Positions 1-12,440 of a DNA stretch of 64,000 nt are shown here, in pieces. A program made the position numbers and the translations under genes. The DNA comes from Leucaena leucocephala (Eukaryota > Streptophyta > Magnoliopsida > Fabales > Fabaceae), in NCBI GenBank assembly GCA_037074615.1, contig CM073518.1:5580001-5644000 (forward strand), read 5' to 3'. Within the stretch, counting starts at the first letter, position 1; each line of letters begins with the position of its first letter. The notes beneath the pieces were generated by a model. That model did no database searches and was not told where the DNA came from. It saw only the letters and a program-made list of their open reading frames with translations.

Positions 1-2390
1 GTTAATATCCAGCCATCAAACTGCCAAACTTCAAGAAAAGATTTGGTTTCAGAACAAGTGGTTCAAGTACATAGGAGATAATGTCAATAGTCTAAAAAGA
101 TGAGTCTTAGGGTATGCAAACCAGCATACCATATTACGCCGTCTTTTCCTTTCATCTCTAAAATGAGCAAAGGCATGCGGATCAAAACCAAGAACATGCA
201 TAACCTGGAAAAGATCAGATCTAATCAACAGTGCCTCCAAGATTTCCAATTTCATTATTTAAAAAGCCAACCAACCTCATGTATGAGGGTAGCAGAAAGC
301 AAAGTCTCAGACTCAGCTGTCAAATGGCGAGGAGCAACATTTACATGTCCTGCAGAGATTGGAAACTTCAATTCCAAAGCCTCCCAAATGCAAGGTAAGG
401 ATGAGCATTCAAACTAAAATAAGATTCTAGATAAGCTACCAGCTATGGCACGGCCCCATTGATCACGTTCACAAGCCACTGCCCATGCAAGAGTGTTCCC
501 AGTGGTAGGTCTTGTTGTGACCAAAAGAACTAAGTCGGCATCAAAAACACCCTCTGGGGAAGGTAAACAAGTAGGTCATTCTCAAATTTGCAAGTAAAAT
601 AATGGGATGCGATTTTATTAAAATACAGTTTCCACATAAGGCAGATGACTAATTAATTATACCTTCAACATATTCATGAGGAAGCTGCACACCTCCATCT
701 TGCCCACATGCAGAATACCCACTTAGACGCAAGTTTCCCTTGACAGGCTCAACAGCCAATGCACTCTTAAACCAGTCAGCTGTCTGACCCAATGCCTGCA
801 ATAGGTTGCTTTCATGGGTAAATATCTTTGTTCAATCTTTATCTGCGACTAATTCAAATTATATAAATCTAACAACACTCTCAATGAGACCTTATGAAGG
901 CGACGCTTTTTGTCATCTCCTGTGATATCTTCAGAAGTGCAGTTATACCAACAATCACCGAATATTGGAGGATTACTATGGGGATTACAGGAAGGGTGCC
1001 CAAGAAATGAAGTCAAGGGAGGCTCCCCAAGCTGTTCAAACAAAGATATGGATTAAAATTTAATAAACAGGATGAGATAGAATAAAAATGCTATGTAAGG
1101 TCAGGACATGAAATCTAAAAGGACCTTTTTTTTCGTATTAATCACTCACTTTGACAATATCACCAACTTTTCGGCAATCTCTATCAGGTGAGTGGCCAAC
1201 AGCATCATAATTTAGATATATTCTAATAGGTTGTTTTGCATCCTTTTGAAGCCCTGATGATGTTGACACACCAAGTAGTGCCCTGCCTTTATGATGAAGA
1301 GGTTTCATGTGACCAGGTTCATAAACCTGTGGGGTAACTGAGTACACCTTGCCACCAGGTCGCTTCCTCTGTTCAAGTATCTGATCATGTATGCAAGAGT
1401 GTGAGGCAATGTTCTTTTCCAAGCCTCCCATTTGAAGTTGGTATTCTTGGGGCCTTGCATCATTGGCTTCCAAACATGCCAATAACAATACAATCTGAAG
1501 CAGGAAGTGGAAGTTTAACATAACAACCGAGAAATCAAAGTGTCTGGTTCTTCATATAAAGTGAATTTGGTAAACCGTGAAAACCATAACTTTTCCTTTT
1601 TCACCCCTACTTTTGCATGCAGGAAGAGTACATCAAATTGAACACCTATCTAAAAACACTAGCTGATACAATACAAAGAAAAAATTCAAACGTTGTCAGC
1701 TACACCAAACTTAGTAAGGAGACACGGTCACAATTTGCTAGAAAGAACGAAATTTCTTTTAACTTAGTTCATCATAGAGCCACCACTGGCAAAAGCCAAA
1801 TCTTGAATCAGCAGAATTTCAGACTTAAGCTTTTAAAACCAAAGGAAAGCAAGTAACGAATATTCCCGGAGATATGCCACAGAGCAGCGTGCATTTAAAG
1901 GTAACAACTGATGGGTATTGGGCAAACGAAAGAAAAGCTAAAGATTGAAGAGAACAAAATCTTCGAAATCATAGAAATATAAATTACTATCCAGCACCTT
2001 CCAGATTAAGCATTGCTCTTCTAAATAAAACCTGACGTTGTGGATACAGTATCCGCACTAACGAAACAAAAAAAGGCCCTCATCCTAAATTAAAACTAAG
2101 TGTCTGATTCCCTCGCCAATTGCGGGAAAGCGAAATAAAAGCCCAGAAAAACATATATCGTTCTATTCTTTCTTTCACCCCAAGCTGACCAATTACAACC
2201 TGAGTATAGTTCACCAGAAGATTTTGAAAGGCCTAAACCTTAAACATTGTAGCAACATTAAACTAATATAAATTATTAAAATAAGAAGGAACATCGATGA
2301 TAAACTAAAAGAGCTTACCTCGAAGACAGGGACAGCGAATCGAAGCTTACAATCAAACCTGGAGAGAACAGAGGAACTACACCGAAGCAT
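1..2390 (-). CDS. Leishmanolysin-like zinc metallopeptidase (family M8), 5' part, cut by left window edge
   Basis: A predicted secreted or membrane-anchored zinc endopeptidase. Seven coding exons can be joined in frame: 2319-2390, 1150-1494, 891-1031, 663-795, 440-553, 276-349 and 130-204; the remaining exons lie left of base 1. The start ATG at 2390-2388 gives a hydrophobic N-terminus running across the exon 1/2 junction (RFAVPVFE joined to IVLLLACLEA), which looks like a signal peptide. Exon 3 is rich in cysteine (PSCNPHS, DCWYNC). The zinc motif HExxH is split by an intron: HE ends exon 6 and VMHVLGF begins exon 7, giving His292-Glu293 and His296. The third zinc-binding His would lie off the window. 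318 residues are visible. The family is known from Leishmania gp63 and has a single-copy plant relative. Substrate unknown. All junctions are GT-AG with matching phase, so the gene looks intact here. Confidence 0.87.
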
Positions 2391-2906
2391 TGCCTCAATG
2401 GAATGTTAAATACAGTCGTTTCCATTAAACCTCCAACGGGATTTTGATCGGCTTTAGGACCCAAAAAAATCGGTGGCTCTGATGCATGTCTGAAAGCTTC
2501 GCTCAGATATCAATAAGAAAAGAGAAGTAGTGGGGGATTGACCTTTGGGCCATAGTAGCTTTATTTTGAAAGAAATTAATACTGTTGCAACATACAAGTG
2601 AAAAGGCAGGACTCAGATTCCTCAAGAAGTGCTATTGTTGTAGACTGGCTCGGCCTATTACGTGATATTTTCCGCTCCCTATTCCCTATAAGACGCAGAA
2701 AAGAAAACAGTGGAGGAGTGACGAGGCAAGGGAAAGGAAAGTAGAGGGAAGAAAAAGAAGCAGCGGGAGTTGGTGGCCAAGCCAATTTCTACTCGCTTTG
2801 GTTTTACAGAGTATAATCCCTTTGTGCTTCTTCATGTGGACGACAGCATATAAAAATCAGACATATGGCCGCTTTAGAATACCCCTCATGTTTGCCTTAA
2901 ATTGCA
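2391..2906. other. 5' flank of the M8 peptidase gene
   Basis: This stretch should hold the 5' untranslated region and promoter of the minus-strand M8 peptidase gene. I see no conserved reading frame, RNA gene or repeat in it. The short open frame around 2576-2785 has no recognisable family. Confidence 0.4.
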
Positions 2907-3207
2907 AGATTAACCCCGGTTAACTCCCAATTTTTTATATTTTTTATAAATAATAAATTAATATAAATTGGATATTAATTAATAGAAAATATAAAACTTA
3001 TGATAAGTGAAATCATTTTTAGCCAATTATATTATTATGAATTATGAATATTATAAAGATTAACCCCGGTTAACTCCCAAATTTTTATATTTTTTATAAA
3101 TAATAAATTAATATAAATTGGATATTAATTAATAGAAAATATAAAACTTATGATAAGTGAAATCATTTTTGGCCAATTATATTATTATGAATTATGAATA
3201 TTATAAA
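2907..3207. repeat. 150-bp direct tandem duplication (two copies)
   Basis: The block beginning AGATTAACCCCGGTTAAC at about 2907 recurs exactly 150 bp later at about 3057. The copies run to roughly 3057 and 3207 and include the same AT-rich tail ending in GAATATTATAAA. By eye only two substitutions separate them (CCCAATTT against CCCAAATT, and TTTTAGCC against TTTTGGCC), so the duplication is recent. Confidence 0.85.
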
Positions 3208-3424
3208 TTAATTTTCAGATTTCATGTGATTAGAGGTAGAACAACGCATGGAATCAAATTATTATTTTAACTAATCATCACTTCGGTTCACCCCGCAACT
3301 TGTAGATAATTATTAATAAGTAATAGCCTATATCAAGTTGCATCTAATAAGTTTTTTTAATATAAGCGACCGATATTTTGTGGTGAGGAATATGTCTCAC
3401 TGTGCATTTAGTTCTTTATCATAA

Positions 3425-4130
3425 AATATGTATGTGCGTATTTAGTTAGTCATTAAACTAAAATTTTTTAAAAAAAAAATTTGGCTAAAATTTAGTTTAA
3501 AATTTTTTTAGAATAAATAATTATATTTATCTAAATATACTTATGAACTAAACTATAGTTTAAAGTTATAGTTTTAGATAAGCTCAGAAATAGCTTATAG
3601 AATAAGAAAATAACTTATGGACTGTCTGACAACTATTTTGTCTATATATTTTTTCACTATCTCCTCTTCTCTCTCTCTCTTTCCCTCTACTTTTCCTCTA
3701 CCTTCGTGTCGCCATTTTGTTCGCCTCCATCATCATTGTCGTCGCTTCTCCTCTATTTGTGCAAATCCTCGTTGTCCAGATCATCTATACTCGAGTCGCT
3801 TCTCCCCAGGTCATCGTCATTGTCACCTCTACAAGTCTCCTCTTCTCTTCTTATCGTTGTCCATCAAAGATGAGGAAGTCGCCTTCACAAATCGTTGTTG
3901 AGCGTCGCTTAAAATTTCTAGAGAAGAAGAAGAATAAGAGCTACAGTGAGAAAAAAGAAAGAAAAAATAGAGATGGGATGTTTAGTCTTACAAATGAACC
4001 GTTATAGATTTTTATCATTTCATATCATTTCTAATAATTTATTAATTATAAAAAATATTATAATAATAATTATCTAAATACTAATTTATTTATAATTTTT
4101 TTTATAAACCCTTCTTAAACAAAAAATACA
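3425..4130 (-). repeat. MITE-like repeat, family M1, copy A
   Basis: This copy is the reverse orientation of copies B and C. Shared landmarks are the AACTATAGTTT core beside a TTATAGTTTTAGATAAGCT block, a long CTCT/GAGA tract in the middle (about 3660-3690), and an AT-rich far end resembling the other copies. The borders are approximate because clear inverted termini were not found. Short open frames inside (3617-3901, 3717-4007) come from the CT-rich tract and are not genes. Confidence 0.55.
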
Positions 4131-6295
4131 AATGGAGCCTATATCCCTTGTAATTATTATGGGTCTAAAAAGAAAATTAATTAACAAGAAAGAGCACGGA
4201 TGCCAAGTAAAGAAGGATCACATAAACAATTTAAAATATATTCAGTAAGGTTAGGCCAACGATACTCATGAACAAGCAAATTAGAAAACGGAAAAAGACA
4301 AGGGGGTCATCATTATGTGTAAATAGAAATAGATAGGTTCGATCAACAAAATGTTATGCATCTTGACTGGAGCTAAGTTATCAATAATTAAATATAAATA
4401 CTTTATTGTTATGTTTGTATTGATTAAGATTTGGAGTTGTGCTAAATTTTGGACGCATCATTTTTTTTTTCATTTGGATTGGATTCAAATTCAAAGCGAA
4501 TTTTTTTTTATTACAGTTGTTTTAAAATTCTAAATTACTGGTTCAAATATAAAAATTAGTTTAAAAATGAGTTTTATTCTTAAATATAAATGTTAATTAA
4601 TTTTATTTTTTATATTTATTATTTTTTTAAATTAATTTATTTTATTTATAAAATAATATATAATATGTGATATAAAAATATTTTTAAAATATAGTTATAA
4701 TTAAGTAATTTATTATAATAATTTTAATTTTTACTATTTTTTAATTATAAAATATTTTTCTCCGTAGAGATAAATGTGAGTTAGACTGAGATGGATGTGA
4801 GTGAAGGGCATTGGGCGGATAAGACATTTGATTTCGTTTTTATTTATTTAATTATTTGGGAGCAGGAGAGACAAGACAGTTTAGAGTTTAGACGACCAAC
4901 AGTAAGCGGAAAGGAATTGAGATACAAGGGGAAGGGGTCCACCTAATCGGTATTGGCCTTCCACCAAACGCCACCATTATTTGGAATTTGGATTGGAACA
5001 ACGTTATGTATAATACTACCATCTACGGCACTTTTCTTTAACCACATCCAACGTTTAAACGTGGAAATACCAAGTCCACTGCCTTTGACTTTTATCCTCA
5101 GGAAGAGCTATGCATGAACCCAATGATACATGCAAATGCCATAGAGCTACTGAGTATTATTTCAAGCCACAAATTAAGACCAACCAAAAAAATGACGATT
5201 AATCATGTCCCATGTTTAAGCTTTAACTTTCCACTCTTTGACCTCTATATATAATATTATCTCTAATTTTTAATATAAAATTTATTTAACTAATTTAAAT
5301 AGATTAAATAAATTTATAAAGTTAGTTATTTATAATTATTATATATTTATTTTCTTAAAATACTCTATTTAATTATGTGTATTTTGAACTATCATTAAGA
5401 GAAATCTCCTTAATATGTGTAATTATATAGGGATATTTTAAGATAAAATTATAATTTTAGAAGATAAAGTAGATAAAAATTTTATAATTAGGACCAAATT
5501 AAATTTTCTGTCTAACTCCTATAATTATGATTAAAAAAATAGTACATGACGTTGTCTATCCCTCAATTATTCTTTGTTTTACTAATTGAATGTATTATCA
5601 ATGGCAGATGGACCTAATCCATTATATAACTGACTCTCAACATCAGGTTGGTGGGGATAGCTAGCTACTATTCATTATTGGGACTTTCTGGGAGCAGAAT
5701 CTTCCAACCTAAGTTTTCCTAAACGTTATATCATTATATATTAAAATACAAAAGGGATCAATATTTAATAATTCCCTTCATGAAACACGGACACTGTAAA
5801 CGGGATGAGGGTGGAGACGTAATGAGTGGCGTGTCCCTAGTGGACATTTTCGGATAATATGGTGAATGAGGATATTTTGAGGTTGTTTGGGATTTTGGAT
5901 AAGCATACAAGGGCCAATGAGGTAGTTGCGCTGCCCCTTTATGGAAAAATAGAAATACAGATGGAGGGACTGCCTCAATCTCATATCATAATAATATGAT
6001 ATGATGGCAAAGTCAAAGTCAAAGTCAATCATATATAGCAGAGTATATAGAGCTAGTAATACTAATATTTTCTGACCAGGTCTCTACTCTTTATAAATGA
6101 TTATAATTTAAATAAATTATAAAAATTAAATAAATAAATTAATTATAATAAATATGTTAAGTTATCTCTAAAAATACATATATATAATATTATATATTAC
6201 TTTATAAATTAAAAAAATAATAAATATTATATATAAAATAAATTAAAATTTTATATTTATTATCAAATTTAATCCCTAGTTAGTTGTTGTATTAA
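4131..6295. other. AT-rich intergenic DNA, no gene seen
   Basis: About 2.2 kb of low-complexity, AT-rich sequence with many short TTATAATTA-type runs. Part of it (about 5240-5400) resembles, in reverse complement, the AT-rich stretch at about 55250-55370, so it probably includes old dispersed repeats. No protein family or RNA gene was recognised. Confidence 0.45.
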
Positions 6296-7408
6296 GTATG
6301 TGTTTGGATAGACTTTTAGAAAAATAGCTTATAGAAAAAAGGGCTTTTGAGTAACTTTTGGAAAAAGGCTTTTGAATAAGGACTTATAAAAAAAAATAGT
6401 TTTGGATAAATAAGTGTTTGAATAGTTATTACCAAAAGAATTTTGTAATTGAAAAATTATTAGAAATAATATGATTTTATTAAAAAAATGATAGATGATG
6501 AAAAAGAGATAGGAGAGAGTGGATAAGAGTGAATAGAGATGAGAGATGAGAGATGAGAGAGAAGATAGAGGAAAGAGGAGAGAGGGGAGATGGTGTAAGA
6601 AAAAATAAGGGTAAAATAGTAATTGAGTAGTCCATAGTAGGGGTGGTAATGCGGGCCAACCCGCTGGATACGGGTTGGCCCGCTGCGGGTTAGGATGGAG
6701 GTGGGTTGGTGAAACACCAACCCGAGCCCGCCATGGCCCGCCAACCCGCCAGTTTTTTTTTATTTTTTTTATTTTTTTATATGTATATGGTTATATGCTA
6801 ACTTTTTTTTAAAAAAAAAATCCACATATATCAATATTAATTGGATTCGAATCATGATTGAAGTTCTCAAAATATTTATTTAGTCAACTTTGTCACCATC
6901 CACAGATAAATCTATCACAAAGAAAATAATAATAAAATAAAATGAATATATATATAAAATAATGACTCAATGAGATAAAATTAATATAAATTAAGTATAA
7001 TATCCCTTGTTTAGCTAAGATTCTCAAATTAGTAAAGTACAAATGTGCAATATAAATAATAAAAAAAATAAAAAAAAGGTTAACCCGCTAACCCGACGGG
7101 TTAGCCCGCCGCGGGTGCGGGTCAAAAAGACCCGCATCCAAATGGGTTGCAATTTTTGCAACCCAACCCGCCATTTTTTGGCGGGTTGGAGGGTTAGGCC
7201 CGCGGGCCCAACCCAAATTACCACCTCTAGTCCATAGGCTTTTTTACTGTTCTAAAAACTACTCTGACCAGCTTATCTGAAATTATAGTTTGATCCAGAA
7301 CCTTTTTTAAATAAACATAATTATTTATTTTAAAATTTTTTTAAACTAAAATTTTAACTAAAAAAAAACTTCTAAGATTATAATTTACCTTTTTTTCAAC
7401 AGGCCCTA
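6296..7408 (+). repeat. MITE-like repeat, family M1, copy B, split by an hAT insertion
   Basis: It begins near GTGTTTGGATAGACTTTTAG, carries a GAGA-rich centre (about 6510-6595), and resumes after the inserted hAT element with CTGTTCTAAA, GCTTATCTGAAATTATAG and a T-rich end. Copy C at 21764-22290 has the same order of landmarks without the insertion. Borders are approximate. Confidence 0.6.
6638..7229. mobile_element. Non-autonomous hAT element (592 bp), 8-bp target duplication GTCCATAG
   Basis: The element starts TAGGGGTGGTAAT and ends ATTACCACCTCTA, so its ends are inverted repeats of hAT type. It is flanked on both sides by GTCCATAG (6630-6637 and 7230-7237), the 8-bp target duplication typical of hAT transposons. 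Both ends carry dense GC-rich motifs built on CGGGTTGGCCCGC and its complement, while the centre is AT-rich with no transposase frame. It therefore depends on an enzyme encoded elsewhere. It is a relative of the element at 55474-56091. Confidence 0.9.
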
Positions 7409-7497
7409 AATAGGGTAGAGGTAATATCACCCAAACACATCCATCCCATGTTATATACATATTTATGCGTATCGTATGCGAAAAGGGGAAGGCTCTG

Positions 7498-7894
7498 CCG
7501 TTGACTAATTAACTTTTTTCTTTTTTTTTTGGTAAAGAGGAGAGCTATAAGCCCAATACAACTAAAATAAATTAAACTATATGGGGATGAACTCCCAAAC
7601 ACACATTACAAACAAGATGTCTCAGAGTTGAGGGACAAGAGTGCCATATTTTCGTCATATTCAACCCTTGCTTGGCAAGGCCATCTGCCAGTTTGTTCTT
7701 ACTTCTGGGTATATATTTTATCTCTAGCTCCCAAGTAGCCTGAATTCTGGATAATAAAAGACTGCCTCTATCTCCTCCCCAATTAGAAAGCATATTAACC
7801 ACATTTTTAACATCCGTTTCAAGAATAATTCTCTTAAAACCTAAAGATAAAACTAATTTAAGCCCTTCATACATAGCCCGTTGACTAATTAACT
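7498..7894 (-). mobile_element. 5'-truncated LINE insertion with 17-bp target duplication
   Basis: CCGTTGACTAATTAACT occurs at 7498-7514 and again at 7878-7894. The 363 bp between them read, on the minus strand, as the end of a LINE: part of an RNase H-like domain, a short 3' untranslated region and a poly(A) tail (T-rich at 7515-7530 on the plus strand). Severe 5' truncation, an A tail and a long target duplication are the signature of target-primed reverse transcription. Confidence 0.88.
7572..7877 (-). pseudogene. LINE-derived RNase H-like domain fragment
   Basis: The frame on the minus strand encodes the C-terminal half of the RNase H-like domain found at the end of many plant LINE polyproteins. 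Recognisable pieces are YEGLKLVLSLGFKRIILETD (acidic active-site region) and IPRSKNKLADGLAKQG. It has no start of its own and is limited by the insertion borders, so it is a dead fragment. A diverged relative lies at 59505-60042. Confidence 0.8.
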
Positions 7895-8939
7895 AAGTCT
7901 AAACAAATGAACATGGGAGAGGCTCAGGCCATTGATCTTCATTTACACGGTTTTCTTTTAAATAGCTATAATTAAATTGATTATAATAATTCCATGTGTG
8001 CGTCGTAGAGGGACGTTCAAACTGTTGTAAGATGGTAATATATTAATATGATGCCACATCAATAAAATAATAATTAAATCGTAGAAAAACAACGTTTAAC
8101 ATTTTTCATTATTGTATAACATGTCGTTAAGTGGTAGGATGATAAGTATATGGATCCATCCATAAGAGGCTCCATTTGTAAGAGCATCATGCAAACGGCT
8201 AATTGAATATCCGCACATGAACTTGTGAAATAAAGTCAAAGCAAACCCCACACAAGACTTCGTTTATGTAACAGTGTTGTAATGTTTACTAAAGTGCTGC
8301 CTTCCTCCTATGGGCCCGTGACATTAGAATAGTGAATAGTGACATGCCAAATGATGTTATTTTGAGTTAATTATAAACGAGGTGATAAAACCGGTCGAGA
8401 AGTACGAGGTTGGTTCATCAGCTTGGGACATGGTACATACGATTTTGTTAGTGCATATATAATAATTGGGCCAACGCAGAGCTTGATCCATAATGATTAC
8501 ATGGACAGCGAGCGACTACTTGAAATTGTGCTCTATTTCAAGGCCCATTTTTCCTTATAAAATCGTACTTACCCTGACCTTTTGTAAGTTTTCTTTTCTT
8601 TTCTTTATCTTTCTTTTTTCTCTTTTAACTCTATATTTCTTGACATCTTTTCACTGTCTTAGAAAGAGTTGGAAGAGTTTCGATGACAAAAATTTTTAGA
8701 TTTTTAATTTTTTTCTAGATCTAATCCAATACTCTTAGTAACGATGACCATACTAGTTATTGGTGGGTAGTGTTGTACGAATCTTATTAGGAAAAACTCG
8801 AAGAACTTCAATTACAGAAGTTTATAGATTTTTAAATTTTCCACCATATATTTAATTTCTTTTCCAAATCTAGCCTGATACTTTGGACAAAAGTGGCTGT
8901 GGTGGCAGATGGTGATTGTTGGCTTAATGAATTTTAACG
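7895..8939. other. Intergenic DNA, no gene seen
   Basis: I see no recognisable coding exon, RNA gene or repeat with clear borders in this kilobase. The open frame at 8493-8699 is a T-rich low-complexity frame and is not supported. Confidence 0.4.
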
Positions 8940-9105
8940 GCGATTAATAGTACAACCGTCGTTAAAAAATCACTTTCCACGGCAGTTATAAAATGACAGT
9001 AAATTTTTTTAACTTATTACAATGCTAGTATTGATGTTGCTCCTAAAAATCGCCGTGAAAAGTCATTTTTAACTATAGTAAGATCTATATTTTCTAGTGG
9101 TGAAT
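8940..9105. repeat. Possible end of a CACTA (En/Spm-like) element
   Basis: The stretch contains repeated, partly inverted motifs of the kind found near the ends of CACTA elements (AACGGCGATT, CCGTCGTTAA, CCACGGCAG, AATCGCCGTG) and stops at TTTTCTAGTGG, whose complement reads CCACTAGAAAA. Only one plausible terminus was found and no 3-bp target duplication could be shown, so this may be a fragment. Confidence 0.35.
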
Positions 9106-10110
9106 GATTGAGATTTAATCTCTCATAAAATTAGCATCATAATATTAAATAGTAAATGATAAAAGATAAATAAATATAATGTGAATAGTTTACAACTGTA
9201 GAATTTTATTGAGATATTTAATATTTAAAGTCATGATAATATTTTTATATAATATTAAATCTTATCCAAGTTACTCAAATGGTAGAGATAATAATAAGGT
9301 ATTCAACTTTCTTTAACAGCTCAGATCCAAATGCTATCAGTATTTAAGGGGAAATATCATTTTTGTGAAACTTAGTTATATGAAATTTGTGTTATTTTAT
9401 TCCCCCTTTCATAATTCTATGGTTAATGTAAGTCTCAACAGAAGATTCTTGTCGATTTGGAGAATATTCTTTTGTTGTGGCTCAGAGAGAAAAAGGTTCT
9501 AATAAGTCATATAGCTCATAGCTCGTTGTGGCTCTTCTTTTGTTGGCTCATTTATTTAGCAACCTTTTGGGAACTTGTTCCAAGATGGATTGAAGGGAAA
9601 GAAACCCCAACTCCTATAAGGAATCTCTGACTGATCAACTTGTCGTTTTATGACAGGGTTTAATTAGGTGTTTTATTTGGAAATTATTGGATTCAATGAG
9701 CGAAGGACAATGGTCGGTGGTGCTTCCGAAAGATTTCGACGGAGGCGTGTAACAGTAACAGGTGGATGCAGGCCGTATCAAAGTAAGCAAAGCAAAACAA
9801 TTGTGAAATCCAAAAAGGATTTGCGCGTGTACGTACCTACGTGACTATCACGATCCAAAACTCTTGTAGTGCAATTTTCCCATCCACCATGCTTCACTTT
9901 CATACTTCCTCATTTTCAAACCCCCAACAGTAGACTAATATTCACCTTTAAAGGATTTCGCGATAACATTTTTTTAAACCACAAGTATCATTTTGGTCGA
10001 GATAATTATTTATATTAAATATCAGTTATTAAATTTAGATATCTCCCTTAATAAAGATTAAAATTTTAATTCATTATGATGTAATGAACTAACTCTTTAT
10101 ATTAAACTAT
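9106..10110. other. Intergenic DNA, no gene seen
   Basis: No coding exon or RNA gene was recognised. A tRNA-like phrase (TTACTCAAATGGTAGAG at about 9270) hints at an old SINE but is too short to call. Confidence 0.35.
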
Positions 10111-10262
10111 GTTGGTTTAGTCTAGTGATTATGTCACTTGATTTTTTAAGTAAATAGTAGTAGTTTGAATCTTACTATTAAATATGAAAAACATCACGTA
10201 CCTAGTTGTTTACATTTAAATAGAGGCCTACGATAAAAAGTTTAGTTACTAGTATCTATAGA
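10111..10262 (+). repeat. Possible degenerate tRNA-derived SINE
   Basis: TTAGTCTAGTGATTATGTC resembles a tRNA A-box region and AGTTTGAATCTTA, about 40 bases later, resembles a decayed B box (GGTTCGAATC). No A tail or target duplication was found. It differs from the three-copy SINE family elsewhere in the window. Confidence 0.35.
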
Positions 10263-12440
10263 TATTTTGATTCATGTATAAAAAAGAGTCTTTCTCTTCT
10301 TTTTTTTTAGTTGCCTACTTAATTTATTCGACCCGTATCGTTTATCTAGTTATGGTGGGGGAAGACTCCTTCTCTTAATTAATCTGTTTGCGAGAACAAC
10401 GTGATAATATGTAGTTTATTGATTTTTTATTGATATGTAACTCGAGTCCAACTCCGAAGCACATCGAAGTTGGCATGGCGGGCCAATTACGATGGAAAAG
10501 GTCAGGCCCAAATGAAGACGACCTTCGAGTTGAAACCATCATGTGGGCCAGATAAAGCCCAATATCATACTTATTATGGAACGAAGCCCAAGCTAAGGCT
10601 CGTATGGTCCACTTGATGGATTTGACGGGATAAAAATCTCATACTATATATATTGATGATTTGGATAAGGAGAGAGATCTATATTTTATTTGAGATTCAC
10701 ATGTATATTATTAGGATAAACATTCATGAACACAAAAGATTGTGGGGAACTCAAACTCAACATATTATTTATTGTGTTCCAAATAAAAGGAAGCATTGGA
10801 GGCTAGGGTGAGGACTCGCAGGGAAGGGGCTTCGTGGGTGAAGTAGACCAGGGAACATGAAATTAGAGTAACCCAATCCCACCTTTGAAAGCTACTCATC
10901 CTTATTGTTCACAGTCACAACACGCCCTTCATTTTTAAGTTTTTTAACTTACATCTTGACACAAGCAACCATGGAAACATACACCAGTGGGATGGGGGAT
11001 GTTCTTAATACTTATGATGTGTGAGAGAGAGAGGTCATGATCCATAATGTCAAAAGAAGAAGCAAACCCTCACCCAACTTTATTGGCGTGTCTCGTTTGT
11101 TTCTGTATCTGTGGGGATACCTATTAAATGTTCAACGGCGCTGTCTTCTCTACCCCTTTCACACACCCTCTCCATTTAAAAAAAACAATTCCTTTTATCA
11201 TCTCTTATTCTTCCCACTCATACTCCTTTTCCCTCTATTATCTTCTCGTTTCTTTTCTTCGTTTCCTTCACAGGAGATGATTCCTAGTACCCACACGAGC
11301 TTTTTTCATACTTAACAGTTAATTTCTCTTTATCTGCTGGAAATTCCTATCGTAATGAAACTTTATGCGTCAACTAGAACCCTATTTATTTCTTGTTATT
11401 TGAATAGCGTATGGGTCTACAACTAATTGACGGCTTATCCGCAATTTGCCTCTTTTACCACAAAAATGTTGGTTGGTGATGAGGACCACTTGGACCAACA
11501 AGCCTATCTCCAGCCGGTACACAGATATAAACGTCTAACATGGCGATGATACAAGCCACGCCCAAAACAAGGACAGATTCCAGAAACAGTTCTTGATTCT
11601 AAAACACGAAGAAAGTGGAGCTCTGCCCGGATAAGAATCCAGATCCTCCAAGATAGAGATCGTGTGAAGTTAGTTGAAGTAACAACGTTTGGTTTTGGTT
11701 GTTTGGATTATAAAGATCAAATTACGTGCTTAATCTGTCATGTTCATTTTATCTCCTACCTCTATCACGCATCATGATTTATAACGTTTCATAAACCCAA
11801 ACGGCTAAAATATTTTTTTTTTTAAACAAAGTTTACAAAATTCATAGAGGGACCTGTCATTCCGTTAAAGTTTGAAAATCGTGGTGTATGTATGAATAAT
11901 GAAGGCGAGTCGCAACCATACAACAGAACCGGCGACGGGACAGTTAGTGTGTTAAAGCAGTTTCAGAGGGTGCTGGCTGATATTTTGGTAGTGTTGGGAC
12001 CCTGTCTGGGTGGAGATGGGTCCAAAACAAGGAGTGCGTCCCACTCTGATCCTTAAAATCCCCCTGATGTTGACACCCTTGGGGCGTCGTCCCACAAATT
12101 GGCGCCATTCCAAAGTCCCAGTCACTTCACATCCTCCTCAGTCCTCTCCCTCTCATGAAACTTGGCTACTTGGTACCCTTTTATTTGGTATCTCTCTTTA
12201 GCCCACTACTTCCAGAAGCACGAAAAAAAGAGAGGAAAGAACTTGAATAATGAGGGAATATTAATTCCTAATTTTCTCGTCAAATAGCTGCTCGTGGAGA
12301 GACGAAAGAGAAGAATACATACATTCGAATCAGGGCAGAGGAGAGGAGAGGAGAGGAGAGGAGAGCTACTTTCACGTTAGCGATACATTGAAGGAATCAT
12401 GGAGAAAATAGCCGTTAAGACTTCCCTAGCCATCCAGTCG
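10263..12440. other. Intergenic DNA with GA-rich microsatellite, no gene seen
   Basis: No conserved coding exon was recognised. The part at about 10430-10780 has LTR-like composition (a TACTATATATA box and GGCCCA-type motifs) but no partner repeat, so I do not call an LTR. A (GAGGA)n-type tract lies at about 12337-12366. It is followed by a short ATG frame (about 12399-12452, MEKIAVKTSLAIQSSPR), which I cannot assign to any gene. Confidence 0.4.

Noticed and set aside
10430..10780. Possible solo LTR
   Set aside because: LTR-like composition and a TATA-like box, but no matching repeat, clear TG/CA ends or target duplication could be shown.
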